Made by a program: the position numbers and the translations under genes
Part shown: piece after piece, positions 32,906 to 43,033 of the stretch
How the letters are laid out: every line of letters starts with the position of its first letter
Position numbering within the stretch: position 1 is the stretch's first letter
The notes under the pieces: generated by a model
Seen by the model: the letters and a program-made list of their open reading frames with translations, nothing else
Database searches by the model: none
What the model was told of the DNA's origin: nothing
Assembly: GCA_030710605.1 (NCBI GenBank)
Contig: CP092865.1
Location: forward strand, 138,241,120 to 138,305,119
Origin: Cordylochernes scorpioides
Lineage: Eukaryota > Arthropoda > Arachnida > Pseudoscorpiones > Chernetidae
Direction: 5' to 3'
Length of the DNA: 64,000 nt

Positions 32906-33192
32906 TTTACTGTATATTTAAAAATGCTATCCTCAGAGTTTGAAGTTTGCAAATCCTTCATATGCAACTGTGTGAAAAACTATCTCATGTATAATCAAAA
33001 ACACTTTCAAAGTGAGAGAGATGAAATACCTTTCAATAAATAAGTTTCTGTAATTGTTTCTATTAGTTTTAAAAAGGTTTATATTGGTAAAGTTTATACA
33101 AAATTTTAGAAAAAAAAAAAAATGTTTTCACCCATTTAAAATTTCTACCTAAAACTGCCTTGTAAAGTTACAAGGTTTAAACAATCAAAAAT

Positions 33193-33498
33193 TTGAGACC
33201 TCTCTCTATCCACACTCATGTTTTTAGTGACTCCAACATTCTTCTAAGAAGACATTGTCTTCATGACTCAATCTATGACATCAGGCCTCTCGTCCGGGAG
33301 GCATTCAACATCATAGGAAGACCCCCTGACCTCCAGTCCTGGATCTTCGGGACAGGCCTGATAGTAGACGATCTGGCCGCATCGGTGAAATCAAGAATCA
33401 ACATATACTTCGTCCAGGTCGGACTGGGCCAGGCCATCGAGGACCCCGTCATTGCCTGGAGAAGGACACTATCGCGGTGGGGAAGAACACCTGGCTGA
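33193..33498 (+). CDS. Unidentified ORF fragment, codon-like and GC-rich
   Basis: A 101-codon ORF in a locally GC-rich island inside AT-rich intron DNA. The convincing part runs from about SDSNILLRRHCLHDSIYDIR through VREAFNIIGRPPDLQSWIFG and DDLAASVKSRINIYFVQVG to RRTLSRWGRTPG. Composition looks protein-like, but I do not recognise the family. It lies on the strand opposite to the ASPP exons and ends beside a Tigger-like MITE, so a fragment of an unrecognised transposable element is most likely. The ATG is not supported; only the C-terminal stop is clear. Confidence 0.35.
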   Translation: MRPLSIHTHVFSDSNILLRRHCLHDSIYDIRPLVREAFNIIGRPPDLQSWIFGTGLIVDDLAASVKSRINIYFVQVGLGQAIEDPVIAWRRTLSRWGRTPG

Positions 33499-33505
33499 TT
33501 GTATA

Positions 33506-33771
33506 CACCCATACCTCGCTTTGCGTCGGGGTTACGTTCCAAAAAAACACGACGCAAATTGAAACGATGCAAAGTGAAAATATGTGAAGGCGCAAAGGCT
33601 CAAAAACAAAGGTGTTGCCATATTTTAGAAAAAAAAAAATTAAAGACTCTAATCCAAAACAACGCAACTTCGAAAATCTACCGACGCACAGTGAAAATCA
33701 GTAAAAATTAAGCAGCGACGCAACTTCGAAAAAAAACGCAAAACGAAACGACGCAAAGCGAGGTATTGGTG
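33506..33771. mobile_element. Tigger/pogo-like MITE
   Basis: A 266-bp element with inverted ends CACCCATACCTCGCTTTGCG on the left, mirrored CACCAATACCTCGCTTTGCG on the right, flanked by TA. ACGCAAA-type motifs recur through it. No transposase. Confidence 0.82.
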
Positions 33772-34444
33772 TATATAGTTCTCTCGATCTTTTTCATGTA
33801 AATATTGACTAAGAAGTGTTCTAATTGTCATACAAGAAAGTTATTTTTTTAAATACAGTAAAACCTTGCTATAGCAAACCTTATTGGGATGGTTCTGTTT
33901 TGACATGTACAAGTTATGACAACGACTCTCAAAAAGGAAATCAAACAAGTCTGACATAACTCACATCCCAGCAGTGTTTGTTCATTCTTGCCCTCACCCA
34001 TGTTGGTACAAGGTTTTTTTTATAGAAGAGAGGAGGTTCACAGCTATGATTGGAGGTAAATTTACAAAAGGTTTTAAAATGCAAAAAAAAAAAAATTTTC
34101 ACAAATTTACTTTTGAAAATTTAAAATGCAAGCTTTTTCAAAAGGAAAAATTTCCCTCTACATATAACTTGCATATGAGATCTTTCTCGACATCCCTGAA
34201 GAGAGGGAATCATTCAAGAAATAAACCAGCCTGGTGGTTCCAATCATGAATCCACTTGGCCTTGTAAGTAAAACAAAGGTCTGAAGGACAACCTGCGGTT
34301 AGTTGGCGGCTTCTGTACATGGCTCTAGGAACCTGGGTTAACCAAATATAGGGTGGTGCAAAAAGTTTGTGTTTTTCTTGGCGAATAATATTATTACGAA
34401 GAATACATAAAACAATTACTTTATACATAATACAAAGACGATAA

Positions 34445-34592
34445 GACACAATTTGGATTATAGATTATAAACACAAGATAATAAGGGAAAATCCAAATAA
34501 ATAAATATGGCGCTTTTTATTCGCAATTTTACCGATCGCGCTATCATATCAACATGTTTATTTGGATTTGGTCCTATTACCTTGTGTTTATA
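34445..34592. repeat. Hairpin family, variant centre
   Basis: Usual outer arms (CACAATTTGGATTATAGAT, ACACAAGATAATAAG and mirrors), but the centre is an unrelated TGGCGCTTTTTATTCGC...GATCGCGCTATCA sequence instead of the hammerhead-like core. Confidence 0.65.
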
Positions 34593-34773
34593 ATACAAAG
34601 ACATACATAACGGCGAATAATATTGGTATTTCAATTTTTGTATAAGTGTTTACAAACTTTTGGGACAACCTATATTTCTAACAAGTCAGTAGAAGATAAC
34701 TATTCATCTGAAACATTGTCTATTACTTTTTAAAAAAGAAATATGCACACCCTATAAAGAGGTGAGATATAAA

Positions 34774-35000
34774 ACACAAGGTAATAAGACCAAATCCAAA
34801 TAAATAAATAGTAGGTGAGGTTTCAGCAACTGCGTTATCATCATCAGACAAAGTACTGAATGAGAGAATATATCACAGCGTGCTTTTAAATAGTTACTGT
34901 TATCAAGTGTGTAAATGAGATAGCAGATAAGAAGATGATACATTTTTCTCTCTCTATGATGGTAACAACAAAGTTGTTATCCAAACTTCACACACTATAA
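34774..35000. repeat. Hairpin family, long form
   Basis: Minus-oriented half with CATCATCAGAC (CTGATGATG core on minus) at about 34,844-34,854, an internal spacer including AGTACTGAATGAGA, and a decayed plus-oriented half (ATGGTAACAACAAAGTTG). Confidence 0.68.
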
Positions 35001-35001
35001 A

Positions 35002-35178
35002 CAGTAGAACCTCCAAGAGAGTACACCCTCGCTAGAGGAGACCTCTCTACAAAGGACAGTTTTCATTTACAAAATTGCCATTTTTACTATTTAGCAACTT
35101 TCCAGTAGCAGGACACCTCTCTCCCTAAAGGACACTTTGACTCTGCAATTAGATGTCTTTTACAGGGAGATTTTACTG
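35002..35178. mobile_element. CAGTAGAACCTCC MITE, complete
   Basis: A 177-bp element from CAGTAGAACCTCC to GGGAGATTTTACTG. Interior blocks are GGACAGTTTTCATTT and CTCTCCCTAAAGGACA. Confidence 0.72.
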
Positions 35179-35604
35179 TATATATATTTAAAAGTATATA
35201 GAGACAAAAGCTTAATACTAAAACTGTGCATTGTTGAAGTTATCCCAACTTTAATAAATCATGATGCTTGGCAGTACATGGGACATAGGGGAACCAGGGG
35301 AGTTAACAACTTATTTGGGCACTATAGAGGCCAGTACTTTGACGATCCCTCTAAGAGATGTCAAGTCTATGAATCTTGAGCTCCACGTTTGAAAAAAGTA
35401 AAATGCATCTGTCTTAGTCGTTAAAGAATGGGAATGCTTGATATGGTCTTATTACCTTGTGTTTCTAATCAATAATCCAAATTGTGTTTTATTAGGGGAG
35501 GGATATAATATATCTACCTATTCTGGAAGAAGAAACTTTAACATGATTGGACCAAGGGCTAATTGATGGATAATCCTATCACCAGGAGGTATTGACGGAC
35601 TCAC

Positions 35605-35782
35605 TTGGAAGGCTTGCTGTCCCCGGCAGTGGGGGTCTTCAACACAGCCAGGGCGGCCTCCACGCTGACATCTGTGGGCCGCAGGGTGAAAGGTTTGGGA
35701 GGCACCACTGGCTTCTTGCTGACTGGGGGCGGCTTCTCTGGGGAGGTCTCGCTGGAGGTGGTTTCTTGGCACTTCCCCAGCC
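35605..35782 (-). CDS. ASPP: ASPP-family gene, exon 4 of 5 seen
   Basis: Pro-rich linker: LGKCQETTSSETSPEKPPP, VSKKPVVPPKPFTLRPTD and VEAALAVLKTPTAGDSKPS. Acceptor GACCCAG ends at 35,783 and donor CCAA|GTGAGT starts at 35,604. Entry phase (two bases, GG) fits the second reading frame of the preceding exon; exit phase (two bases) fits the next exon. Proline-rich sequence of this kind is found between the coiled coil and ankyrin repeats of ASPP proteins. Confidence 0.72.
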
Positions 35783-36659
35783 CTGGGTCAACCACACCTT
35801 CTTCTTGTAGTACATATATCACCTTGTTCAATACATTATCCCCTCTATCTGGCACCCAAGGATGGGTTTCTTTTTACAGCCATTCTATATGTGACCTTTC
35901 AACTTTTGGGTCTGAAAAAGATCCTCTACAGGAATACTGGATAAAATATTATGAATACAGTAGAACCTGTATGAGAAGACACTCACGCTAGAGGACACCT
36001 CTCTACAAAGAAAAATTTTCATTTGCAAAATTGCCATTTTTTACTATATAGCAACTCTCTGGTAAGAAGGGACACCTCCCTGAAGAACACTTTGGCCCTG
36101 CAATTAGGTGTCCTTTACAGAGAGGTTGTTGTTTCTTATCCCCTTGTGTAAAGATTACACAAATTCCATGATTTCATGCTCCTCGAGCCATGGAATGGGG
36201 TATAGGGGTGCAGCTTTCGTTGATCATGGCACCATGATCCAGGCACACTGGTGGAAGTCTGCATTGAAGTAAATGTGTTGAATTAAAGAAGTTGTACTAT
36301 AGGTAGTTCTGAGAGGTAGTTGTACTGTATAATATACTACAATATAAGAACACCAAATTATATTTGGTGTAGAAATCACTTTATACCAATGTTGTACAAA
36401 ATCAATATTTTAATATTAATATTCTTTCATATTTAAATGATATTTTATACTGGAGAGGAGGCAAAATTTTTAAAGTAAACTAAATAAAATAATTTTTTTT
36501 TATATAGCGAAAGAAATTGAAGCCTGATGTTTTCACCTTAACATTATCTTCAAAAAGAATCCTACACTACAAAACTAGTTTAAATTTCTCTCAAGCTATT
36601 TCTATTGGAGGATACCAAAATGTGTGTGTGTGTGGAAGACAGGATCTATTGGGACTTAC
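35783..36659 (-). other. ASPP intron with MITE
   Basis: Contains a CAGTAGAACCTG MITE at about 35,957-36,128. No exon recognised. Confidence 0.5.
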
Positions 36660-37208
36660 ATTGGTCTTGGGAGGGTGTTGGGGGCGAGTGCTCTTTTGGC
36701 TGTGGCTTCATGATGGTGGCCTTGAGAGCAAAGGTGGTGCCGTTGTTCTTGAAGGCAGCATTCAGCTTGGTGGCCGTGGAGTAGATGGGGGGAGAGATGA
36801 TGGGCAGGAAGCCGTCTAGAGAGGAGATGCCATCATCAGGGGGGATGTCTCCGTGCTCTTGGTGAGTTGGGAGGTAGGGGCAGAGGAAGCTGTCTTGGTC
36901 TCCCCCATGTGGGCGACCTGGGTGGGGAACTTGGTGTTGTAGGGCAGAGTCTGGTACTTGGGGTCGTTCTTGTTGGGACCAAAGGGGCTGGTGGAAGGTA
37001 GCTTGGCGTCGTCCTGGGAGCATTCCACATCCGGCTGGCTGGGCGGGGAGGAGGACAGTTGCTGGTTGTGCATCCGTTTACGGTGAAGCCGCTGCTGGAG
37101 GTCCGCAATCTTCTGGTCCATCAGCGACAGCTCGTGCTTCCTCTTGGCAAACATCTCCTTCTGCTGGGTGATCTTGGTGGCCTGCTGTTCCGACACCTTC
37201 TGCCGGTA
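36660..37208 (-). CDS. ASPP: ASPP-family gene, exon 3 of 5 seen (contains a frame break)
   Basis: Begins YRQKVSEQQATKITQQKE, then HELSLMDQKIADLQQRLHRK (end of the coiled coil; compare VAVMDKRVNELRDRL in ASPP2), followed by a Pro/Ser-rich stretch with KYQTLPYNTKFPTQ. The frame then stops at 36,816, but an overlapping frame continues convincingly (SPPIYSTATKLNAAFKNN, ATIMKPQPKEHSPP) to the donor AAT|GTAAGT at 36,659. The exon is 549 bp, but the phases of its neighbours need one more base (or two fewer). A one-base error or mutation at about 36,820-36,880 explains this; a tiny intron is less likely because no donor is seen. The acceptor is taken as TGCCAG ending at 37,209. Confidence 0.75.
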
Positions 37209-37595
37209 CTGGCACACAGTATTCTTATCTGACACTGGTTCTATTTTTAAAATTAGGATATTCCTCAGTGTAATAATCGTTAAACATTTATCAAAAATGT
37301 GGTTATCAACAAATTAATGTAGCTTTCGACAAGCTTGCCCTCCCTTGTGCAATATACAACTTATAAAGACTGGTGATATTAATTGTATATATAAACTATT
37401 TATAGTCAACCATTTCTTTATAAAATAAAATATAATTTCAAAAGCAGTTTTACTAGGTCAAGTTGTATATTGCACAAGCAGTTAAATAAAGAGCAGTTTT
37501 ATGAAAAATGAATGAATAAACACACACTATTGCACTTTTAAATCTCCTAATGTTAAACTAACAGCAGTATCATAACTATAGGCTGGGAGACTCAC
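37209..37595 (-). other. ASPP intron, 387 bp
   Basis: AT-rich; contains a loose inverted repeat (TTGTGCAATATACAACTT at about 37,354 and AAGTTGTATATTGCACAA at about 37,462). Confidence 0.55.
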
Positions 37596-37768
37596 TGCTA
37601 GCTCCTTCCTGATTTTCTCCAGGTCCAGGGAGGCATTGGCGGGGAACCAGCCTGCGGCGCGAGTGATGGCCTCCAGCTGTCGCGTGAGGTCCTCGGCTCT
37701 GGCAGCGGCTGCCGTGAGCTCCCTCTCCTTCTCAGCAAAGAGGGCTCTGGCTCGCTCCAGCTCCACAC
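37596..37768 (-). CDS. ASPP: ASPP-family gene, coiled-coil exon 2 of 5 seen
   Basis: Continues the heptad region: VELERARALFAEKEREL, ARAEDLTRQLEAITRAA and LEKIRKELA. The phrase AEDLTRQLE aligns with VEELTRQLE of vertebrate ASPP2. Acceptor CCTCAG ends at 37,769 and donor GCA|GTGAGT starts at 37,595. The intron to the preceding exon is only 53 bp and the phase (1+2) is exact. Joined to the next exon, the protein runs KELA then YRQKVSEQQ, matching YKEL-x-LRNKLNQEQ of the family. Confidence 0.8.
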
Positions 37769-37821
37769 CTGAGGCACTCCTGTCACTACTAGATACACAG
37801 GGTGGTGGGAGGACAACTCAC

Positions 37822-38028
37822 TGTAGCCATGGTTGGCCTGTGCCTGCTGCTCCAGCTGGGACCGCAGAGTCTTGCTCCTCCTCCGCGAGGCCTCCCGCAC
37901 ATCCTGACTGAGCCGTGCTTCCCTCTGCTTCAGGACCTGGAGACGCTGCTCCCGCGCCGCGAGCTGCTGCTGTTGGGCCTCTAGCTGGCGCTGCTGGCGC
38001 GCTGCCAGGTCCGAGAGACCTCCAACTC
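37822..38028 (-). CDS. ASPP: ASPP-family gene, coiled-coil exon 1 of 5 seen
   Basis: Encodes LSDLAARQQRQLEAQQQQ followed by LAAREQRLQVLKQREARLSQ and REASRRRSKTLRSQLEQQ. This matches the N-terminal coiled coil of ASPP1/ASPP2 (TP53BP2) proteins, scaffolds that bind p53 or RASSF/PP1 partners and regulate apoptosis and junctions. The acceptor is taken as CTGGCAG at 38,034-38,029 and the donor as ACA|GTGAGT (37,821-37,816). Phases (2 bases in, 1 base out) fit the next exon. Exons upstream, which in relatives encode a ubiquitin-like N-terminal domain, are not visible. Confidence 0.78.
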
Positions 38029-38235
38029 CTGCCAGAGTGCAGACCTCTCCTACCTACACCAGCCCCATGGTTTAACACAACAATAGCAGGGATGGCACAT
38101 ATCTCTGATAGAAGGCAAGTTAACTATAAAAGTTAAATACAGTAATTATCTGCCTCAATAGGGTTTAGATTTTGGCATATTTGCATTCAAAAAATGGGAA
38201 AAAAATAAACTTAAATCCTAATGAGGCAGCAAATA

Positions 38236-38390
38236 CAGTTAAACCTGTCTATAGCACCCCCTCTAAATAACGCCTTTCTATAGCGCCCGATTATAAATAC
38301 GTAGTACGATGCGATTTACATTAAAAGTAACCTATATAGCACCCTATTTTGGTGAGTCCCAAGAGGGGGCGCTATAGACAGGTTTAACTG
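38236..38390. mobile_element. TA-flanked MITE with perfect 20-bp ends
   Basis: A 155-bp element; both ends read CAGTTAAACCTGTCTATAGC inwards, and TA flanks both sides. GC-box-like GGGGGCGCTATAG sits near the right end. No ORF. Confidence 0.88.
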
Positions 38391-38730
38391 TATAAGATTT
38401 GAATATATTACTGTAATTATTATTAAATTACTAATTGATGGAAAAAAAGTTCTTTAACATTGAAAACCCCATGTCATTTAAAACCAAAAAAGCTCTTTCT
38501 CAAAGCTTCATTTGGAAAGTGTGCATATATGCTTCAGAGAATTGGACTCTTTGAAAGATAGAAATGGTAATGCAACGGGTTTTGAGATGAGGTACTGGCA
38601 GCGAATGGTGAGAATACCAAAGAATGACAGGCTAAGCAATGAAGATATCATTTGAGAGAAGAATTCCAGCCAGGGAAGAGTTTTTTGCAAAGAATATAAT
38701 TTAATTAACTTGAGCTTTCAGGCCTTAGAG

Positions 38731-38941
38731 CAGGGGTCGGCAAACTTTTGAGTCAGAAGAGTCAAAAATTACAATTTACAGAATTTCAAAGTTTTTCAAG
38801 AGCCAGAATTTTTTTTTTTTTTTGCCAACAATAAATAGTACTCTCATAGATAATATTTATGTATGGAACTATATAAAGAGCCACAGCTTCACATCCAGCT
38901 GAGCTGCATGTGGCTCACGAGCCGCAGTTTTCTGACCCCTG
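38731..38941. mobile_element. hAT-type MITE (Charlie-like ends)
   Basis: A 211-bp element with ends CAGGGGTCGGCAAACTTTTG and mirrored CAGGGGTCAGAAAACTGCGG, flanked by 8-bp duplicates CCTTAGAG (38,723-38,730) and TCTTAGAG (38,942-38,949), 7 of 8 identical. The CAGGGGTCGGCAAAC end is characteristic of hAT-Charlie elements. No transposase. Confidence 0.85.
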
Positions 38942-38964
38942 TCTTAGAGCCCTTCTACAGGCTT

Positions 38965-39310
38965 TCTTCTTATTTTTTCCTATCTCCACTCAATCATACT
39001 AGGGTATCAAGCTTGTAAAGGACAACCATCATGATTGTGTGAAGTAGAATGTGTCTGCCTTTGTCATTAAGAGTGAGAGCACTACTCAGTGGGGCAGGCC
39101 GACTTAGCTCCAAAAGAAATGGCCGCCTCTGACATGAGGAAAAGACGCCATGTGCAGCTGCTCCTAACATGGAGTACAGACTCATCCTGTATCCCTGGAT
39201 TAGGAGCCCTTACAGGGTACTATCAGCCGGGCCAGCTGAGCCCAGGTTTTTTAACGAACTTGTTACTCCTCCCCCTCCTCCTTTTTCATCCGGGTTTGGG
39301 ACCAGCAAAG
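38965..39310 (+). repeat. TCATTAAGACTGGGAGCAC-family repeat
   Basis: Plus-oriented copy, with TCATTAAGAGTGAGAGCAC and CCTGTATCCCTGGATTAGGA. An ORF within it is not a gene. Confidence 0.65.
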
Positions 39311-39868
39311 GCAAAGTTCCTTCAACAGGTTAAATATTTAACCTAGAAGGGTTCTAAGGTCTGAAAGCTCGATTCAAATTATATTTTTTTGCAAGAAACT
39401 CTTTCCTGGATGAATTTTTTTTCTATCTAATGATATTATACAATAGATTATATTATTTTTGCAATGAGGTTGTCCTAAAAATGACCAAGGAGTGATATAG
39501 CCTTCTGGAGATGATTGAGAGGAGGATCATGTTTAGACATCTTGTCTCAGAATGAACAAAGGTATTGCTGGAGGGATGTATGGAATGGAGACCAGGAAGA
39601 GGAAGGCTGGGAATGGAATTCTTTGACAATTTCTGGGAAAAAAAAAACACTAAGATACCATCAAAAGCCTTAGTTATAAGAAAGGAAGTTCTGAGAGGTC
39701 AGGAATAATGCAACATAGAGCTATGGATTGAAAGAAATTGACAGATACTGATTGCTTTTCAACATTTTGCATAGATACTTGAGTGAATCTGGTATAAATC
39801 CGCTATACAAAATTGTTATCGCATGCTAATAAGTCCCCAAAAAAATGGACTTCAAATTTAACATAGTA
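39311..39868. other. Non-coding; nothing recognised
   Basis: AT-rich sequence without supported genes. Confidence 0.4.
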
Positions 39869-40050
39869 CAGTAGAACCTCCCTGTAAAGGACAACACCTA
39901 ATTTCAGAGCCAAAGTGTCCTTTAGGGAGAGGTGTCCTCTTACCAGAGAATTGCTATATAACAAAATTATAATTTTGCAAATGAAAACTGTCCTTTGTAG
40001 AGAGGTGTCCTCTAGCCCGAGTGTACTCTAATGGAGGTTCAACTTTACTG
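39869..40050. mobile_element. CAGTAGAACCTCC MITE, complete
   Basis: A 182-bp element from CAGTAGAACCTCC to GAGGTTCAACTTTACTG, with GTCCTTTAGGGAGAGGTGT inside. Confidence 0.75.
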
Positions 40051-40402
40051 TTTAAAATGATATAAGGCAATAGGTTACTATAAAATTTTTAGACCATCAT
40101 TATGTAAGAACCAGTCAACAAGTGAACGACTTTGAGACGAAGAGTAAAGCCAGTTCAATTTCTATGTAAATAACACAAGATGATTATTACCTTACCCAAT
40201 TGGGAGAATCTGTATGGGGCAAGTCCCTAATAAAGGCTTTTGTGTGTGTTTAAAATGATATAATGAAAATACCCCAGAATTTGTGTTGTGATCCTTGCCA
40301 AAAGCTCAATATCAAACCTAAATGTGTGGAGTGTGGGTGTGTATAGCTGTCTTCTTCAAGAAAAGGTTAGTTGGTAAAGTCATTGCAGACCAAAACATTA
40401 CA

Positions 40403-40700
40403 GGGGGGTCGGTAGAGGGCTGGTTAAACTGTTTGATTTTCGACCACTACGACCCGGGTTCGATTCCCGCATTGGACACTTTTATCTGTTAAAAAAAAAA
40501 AAATGCTCCAATGGCCCCCGATTCTTGCAAAAGTCCAACCCCACCAGCGAATGCAAGTAACCAAACGGGGCTCTGGCACATTTGTAAGTGCAAAATCAAA
40601 CCGTTTTTCACATGGTAGACATGTGGTGCGCTTACAGTAAAAGCAGTCGCTAACTACCTACCATGATTATCATGGCCTGTACCACGTGTACTAGGGATAA
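40403..40700 (+). mobile_element. tRNA-derived SINE (copy 1)
   Basis: A 298-bp SINE. The tRNA-like head has an A-box-like GGTCGGTAGAGGGCTGG and B box GGGTTCGATTCCCGC, followed by a non-tRNA body and the end GTACTAGGGATAAAA. The 11-bp duplication AAAACATTACA flanks it at 40,392-40,402 and 40,701-40,711. Transcription would be by RNA polymerase III; mobilisation would need a partner LINE. Confidence 0.85.
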
Positions 40701-40711
40701 AAAACATTACA

Positions 40712-41953
40712 AGATAGGAGTGAGGGAGTAAGAAGTCTGGTTCATGAAGTATGATTCACTTTCTTAGATGGAAACATTAAGAGATTGTTTGGCAATTACT
40801 AGGAGAGAAAGATGATTAGGTTGATTTAGTAATTAAGGTTAATAGACACAGTTTGAATTAGAGAGCCAATTAAATGCCCAAGGATTAGACACTTCCTGTT
40901 GAACTAAACACTTTGTGTTTTATTGAAGTGTATAAATTTTGAGTAGATTTGAAACAAAAATGTTGTATTGAAGTTGGGCATAAATAAATAAAATTTTAGT
41001 GGGATTTGAAAAAAAAATTATTGAGGACTCCAGCTGGTAAAATTAAAGTAGATGTAATTTGGTTGGGATTTGAAAAGGTACATTGCCCTATGTTTATGGT
41101 GGCTGTTTGCTCCATGGTAGACCTAGGAAGTTCTAGTGAGCCCTAATCTCTGGCAGAACTAGGGCCATTCAAACCACAGTGGAGTCAAATCTACAGTTCT
41201 TAGGGGACATTGGTGGGATAAGAAAGATTGGTTTACTAAACATGATCAAGACTAGTGAAGAAGGCTATGACACCTAGGAGGTACCTTATAAAGTAAGGGC
41301 TAGAGAGGAGAATTCCAGAGAAAAACCATAACTACTACAGCAGCTCCAGATTGGCTAGACCTGAACATGAAAACTCAATGTAGAAGATTGCCATCTCAAA
41401 GATATTACCCAGTTAAGAAACTAAACCAACAGAAAGGAATCTGTATAAAATAGCTATACTATCAACACCAATCCTAACTTATAATGGTCTAGACAAAAGA
41501 AAAATTCATTTGGCTTTGCTAAATAATTCCCAGTTTTATAAGAACGTAGCCTTGCTTCTAAACAATTCTTCAACACTTCATTAAATTGTAACTAAGTAAA
41601 TTTCTGAGTGCATTTGAGTTTATATTAATGTAAATTCCTGATAAATGGCCATTAAAATATTGGTTTAGAACAAAGGTTCACAAAGTTAGTAGTAGAGCTC
41701 CTTCCCCATCTTCCTAGCAGGAAGTGAAGCCTTCTAGAAGATGGGTGCTGGTGGATTCTGAAGCATTCTAGAAGGGAAGAGAAGGCTTTCTGGCACTCTA
41801 GGCCTCTTCTATAGAAGAAGTTATTTTTGTGCTGGAGTGGAGCATTATAGAATGTGTATCTTGCAAAGTGGGGGTAGTTAGATTAAATAGGATTTAAACA
41901 TAGATTTTTCTTGTGATATTTGGAATCAAATTAAAAGGAAACATTCACATAGA
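40712..41953. other. Non-coding; nothing recognised
   Basis: No gene or repeat structure supported between the two SINE copies. Confidence 0.4.
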
Positions 41954-41965
41954 AGCAACACTATT

Positions 41966-42240
41966 TTTTTTTTTTTGCTTATCCCTAGTACGGTTGACGA
42001 CTGCTTTTACTGTAAGTGCACCACATGTCTACACATGTGAAGAGCAGTTCAACTTTGCGCTCACAAATGTGCCAGAGCCTCTTTTGGTTACTTCCACTCG
42101 TGGTGGGGTTGAACTTTTGCAAGAATCAGGGGTCATTGGAGCATTTTTTTAAATCAGAAAAAAGTGCCCAATGCGGGAATCGAACCCAGGTCATAGCGGT
42201 TGAAAACCAACTGTTTAGACCATCCTTCCACCGACCCCCC
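41966..42240 (-). mobile_element. tRNA-derived SINE (copy 2)
   Basis: Same family as the SINE at 40,403, opposite strand, with B box GGGTTCGATTCCCGC (minus) and the same 3' end. A perfect 12-bp duplication, AGCAACACTATT, lies at 41,954-41,965 and 42,241-42,252. Plus-strand ORFs here (79 and 102 codons) are antisense SINE sequence. Confidence 0.88.
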
Positions 42241-42348
42241 AGCAACACTATTAAATACAAAAGGGAAAACATAAAGCAACTGCACTATGCGTGTGATCAT
42301 TTATTTGCACCAAAGTACAATTAGAGAAACAAGAATTATAGATTATAA

Positions 42349-43033
42349 AGCGGACGTACCCGGCTTTGCCCGGGTTTTACCCGAGTAAAGGTTTGTCTAA
42401 CGAATCTCTTGATAAAGTGAACATTTTTTCCCGGTCCCTTGAAAAATACTCGATAAGTTGAATAAAAAATCAATATTAATTGGTTCCCTCGGTAATTGGA
42501 AGTTAAAGGAATAGTATCTTGCCTTGGAATTGTATCATTATTCTTGTATGGATGTACTCGGCTTCGCCCGGGTTTTACCCGAGTAAAAGTTTGTCTAACG
42601 AATCTCTCAATAAAGTGAACATTTTTTCCCGGTCCCTTGAAAAATACTTGATAAGTTGAATAAAATCAATATTAATTGGTTCCCTCGGTAATTGGAAGTT
42701 AAAGGAATAGTATCTTGCCTTGAAATTGTATCATTATTCTTGTCTCAAATAAATTGCCGTGTCATCCTGAATTTTGTCTTTCCTAATTTTCTACATTACA
42801 AAATCATCGTATCATCATGATAATATTTAGAGCAGATTGTTGAATTATAACAGATAAATTAGAATATTTATCTTGATTATTTTAAAGCGAAAAGTTATTT
42901 CAAAAATTTTATTTGCTAGAAACCTTCCCAGTACTACACTAAATAACTTCCCAAAGTTTCAGAGTGGTTTGGTCAGGCATAAAGGACAAACAGACACACA
43001 CACACACATACATTCATTTTTATATATATAGAT
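42349..43033 (+). mobile_element. CTAGCGG-type element, spacer copy
   Basis: Head AGCGGACGTACCCGGCTTTG; a second, internal head-like repeat at about 42,550 (GTACTCGGCTTCGCCCGGG). It ends with CACACA repeats and TTTTTATATATATAGAT. Non-coding. Confidence 0.55.

Larger units (their letters stand above)
30473..35604 (-). other. 5.1-kb ASPP intron filled with repeats
   Basis: Between two phase-compatible exons. It holds a tRNA-Tyr-like sequence (30,733), an interspersed repeat (31,200-31,500), hairpin copies (32,357; 32,761; 34,445; 34,774), MITEs (32,590; 33,506; 35,002) and an unidentified ORF (33,193). Other parts, for example 31,505-32,350, show nothing recognisable. Confidence 0.6.

Noticed and set aside
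37598-38136. Several other-frame ORFs over the ASPP coiled-coil exons
   Set aside because: Only the frames giving the Gln/Glu/Leu heptads match ASPP and fit the splice phases.
40403-40475. Functional tRNA gene
   Set aside because: Has A- and B-box-like sequence but does not fold as a full cloverleaf, and continues into a 298-bp SINE bounded by target duplications.
41913-42324. Plus-strand ORFs of 79 and 102 codons
   Set aside because: They are antisense reading of a tRNA-derived SINE with clear target duplications.
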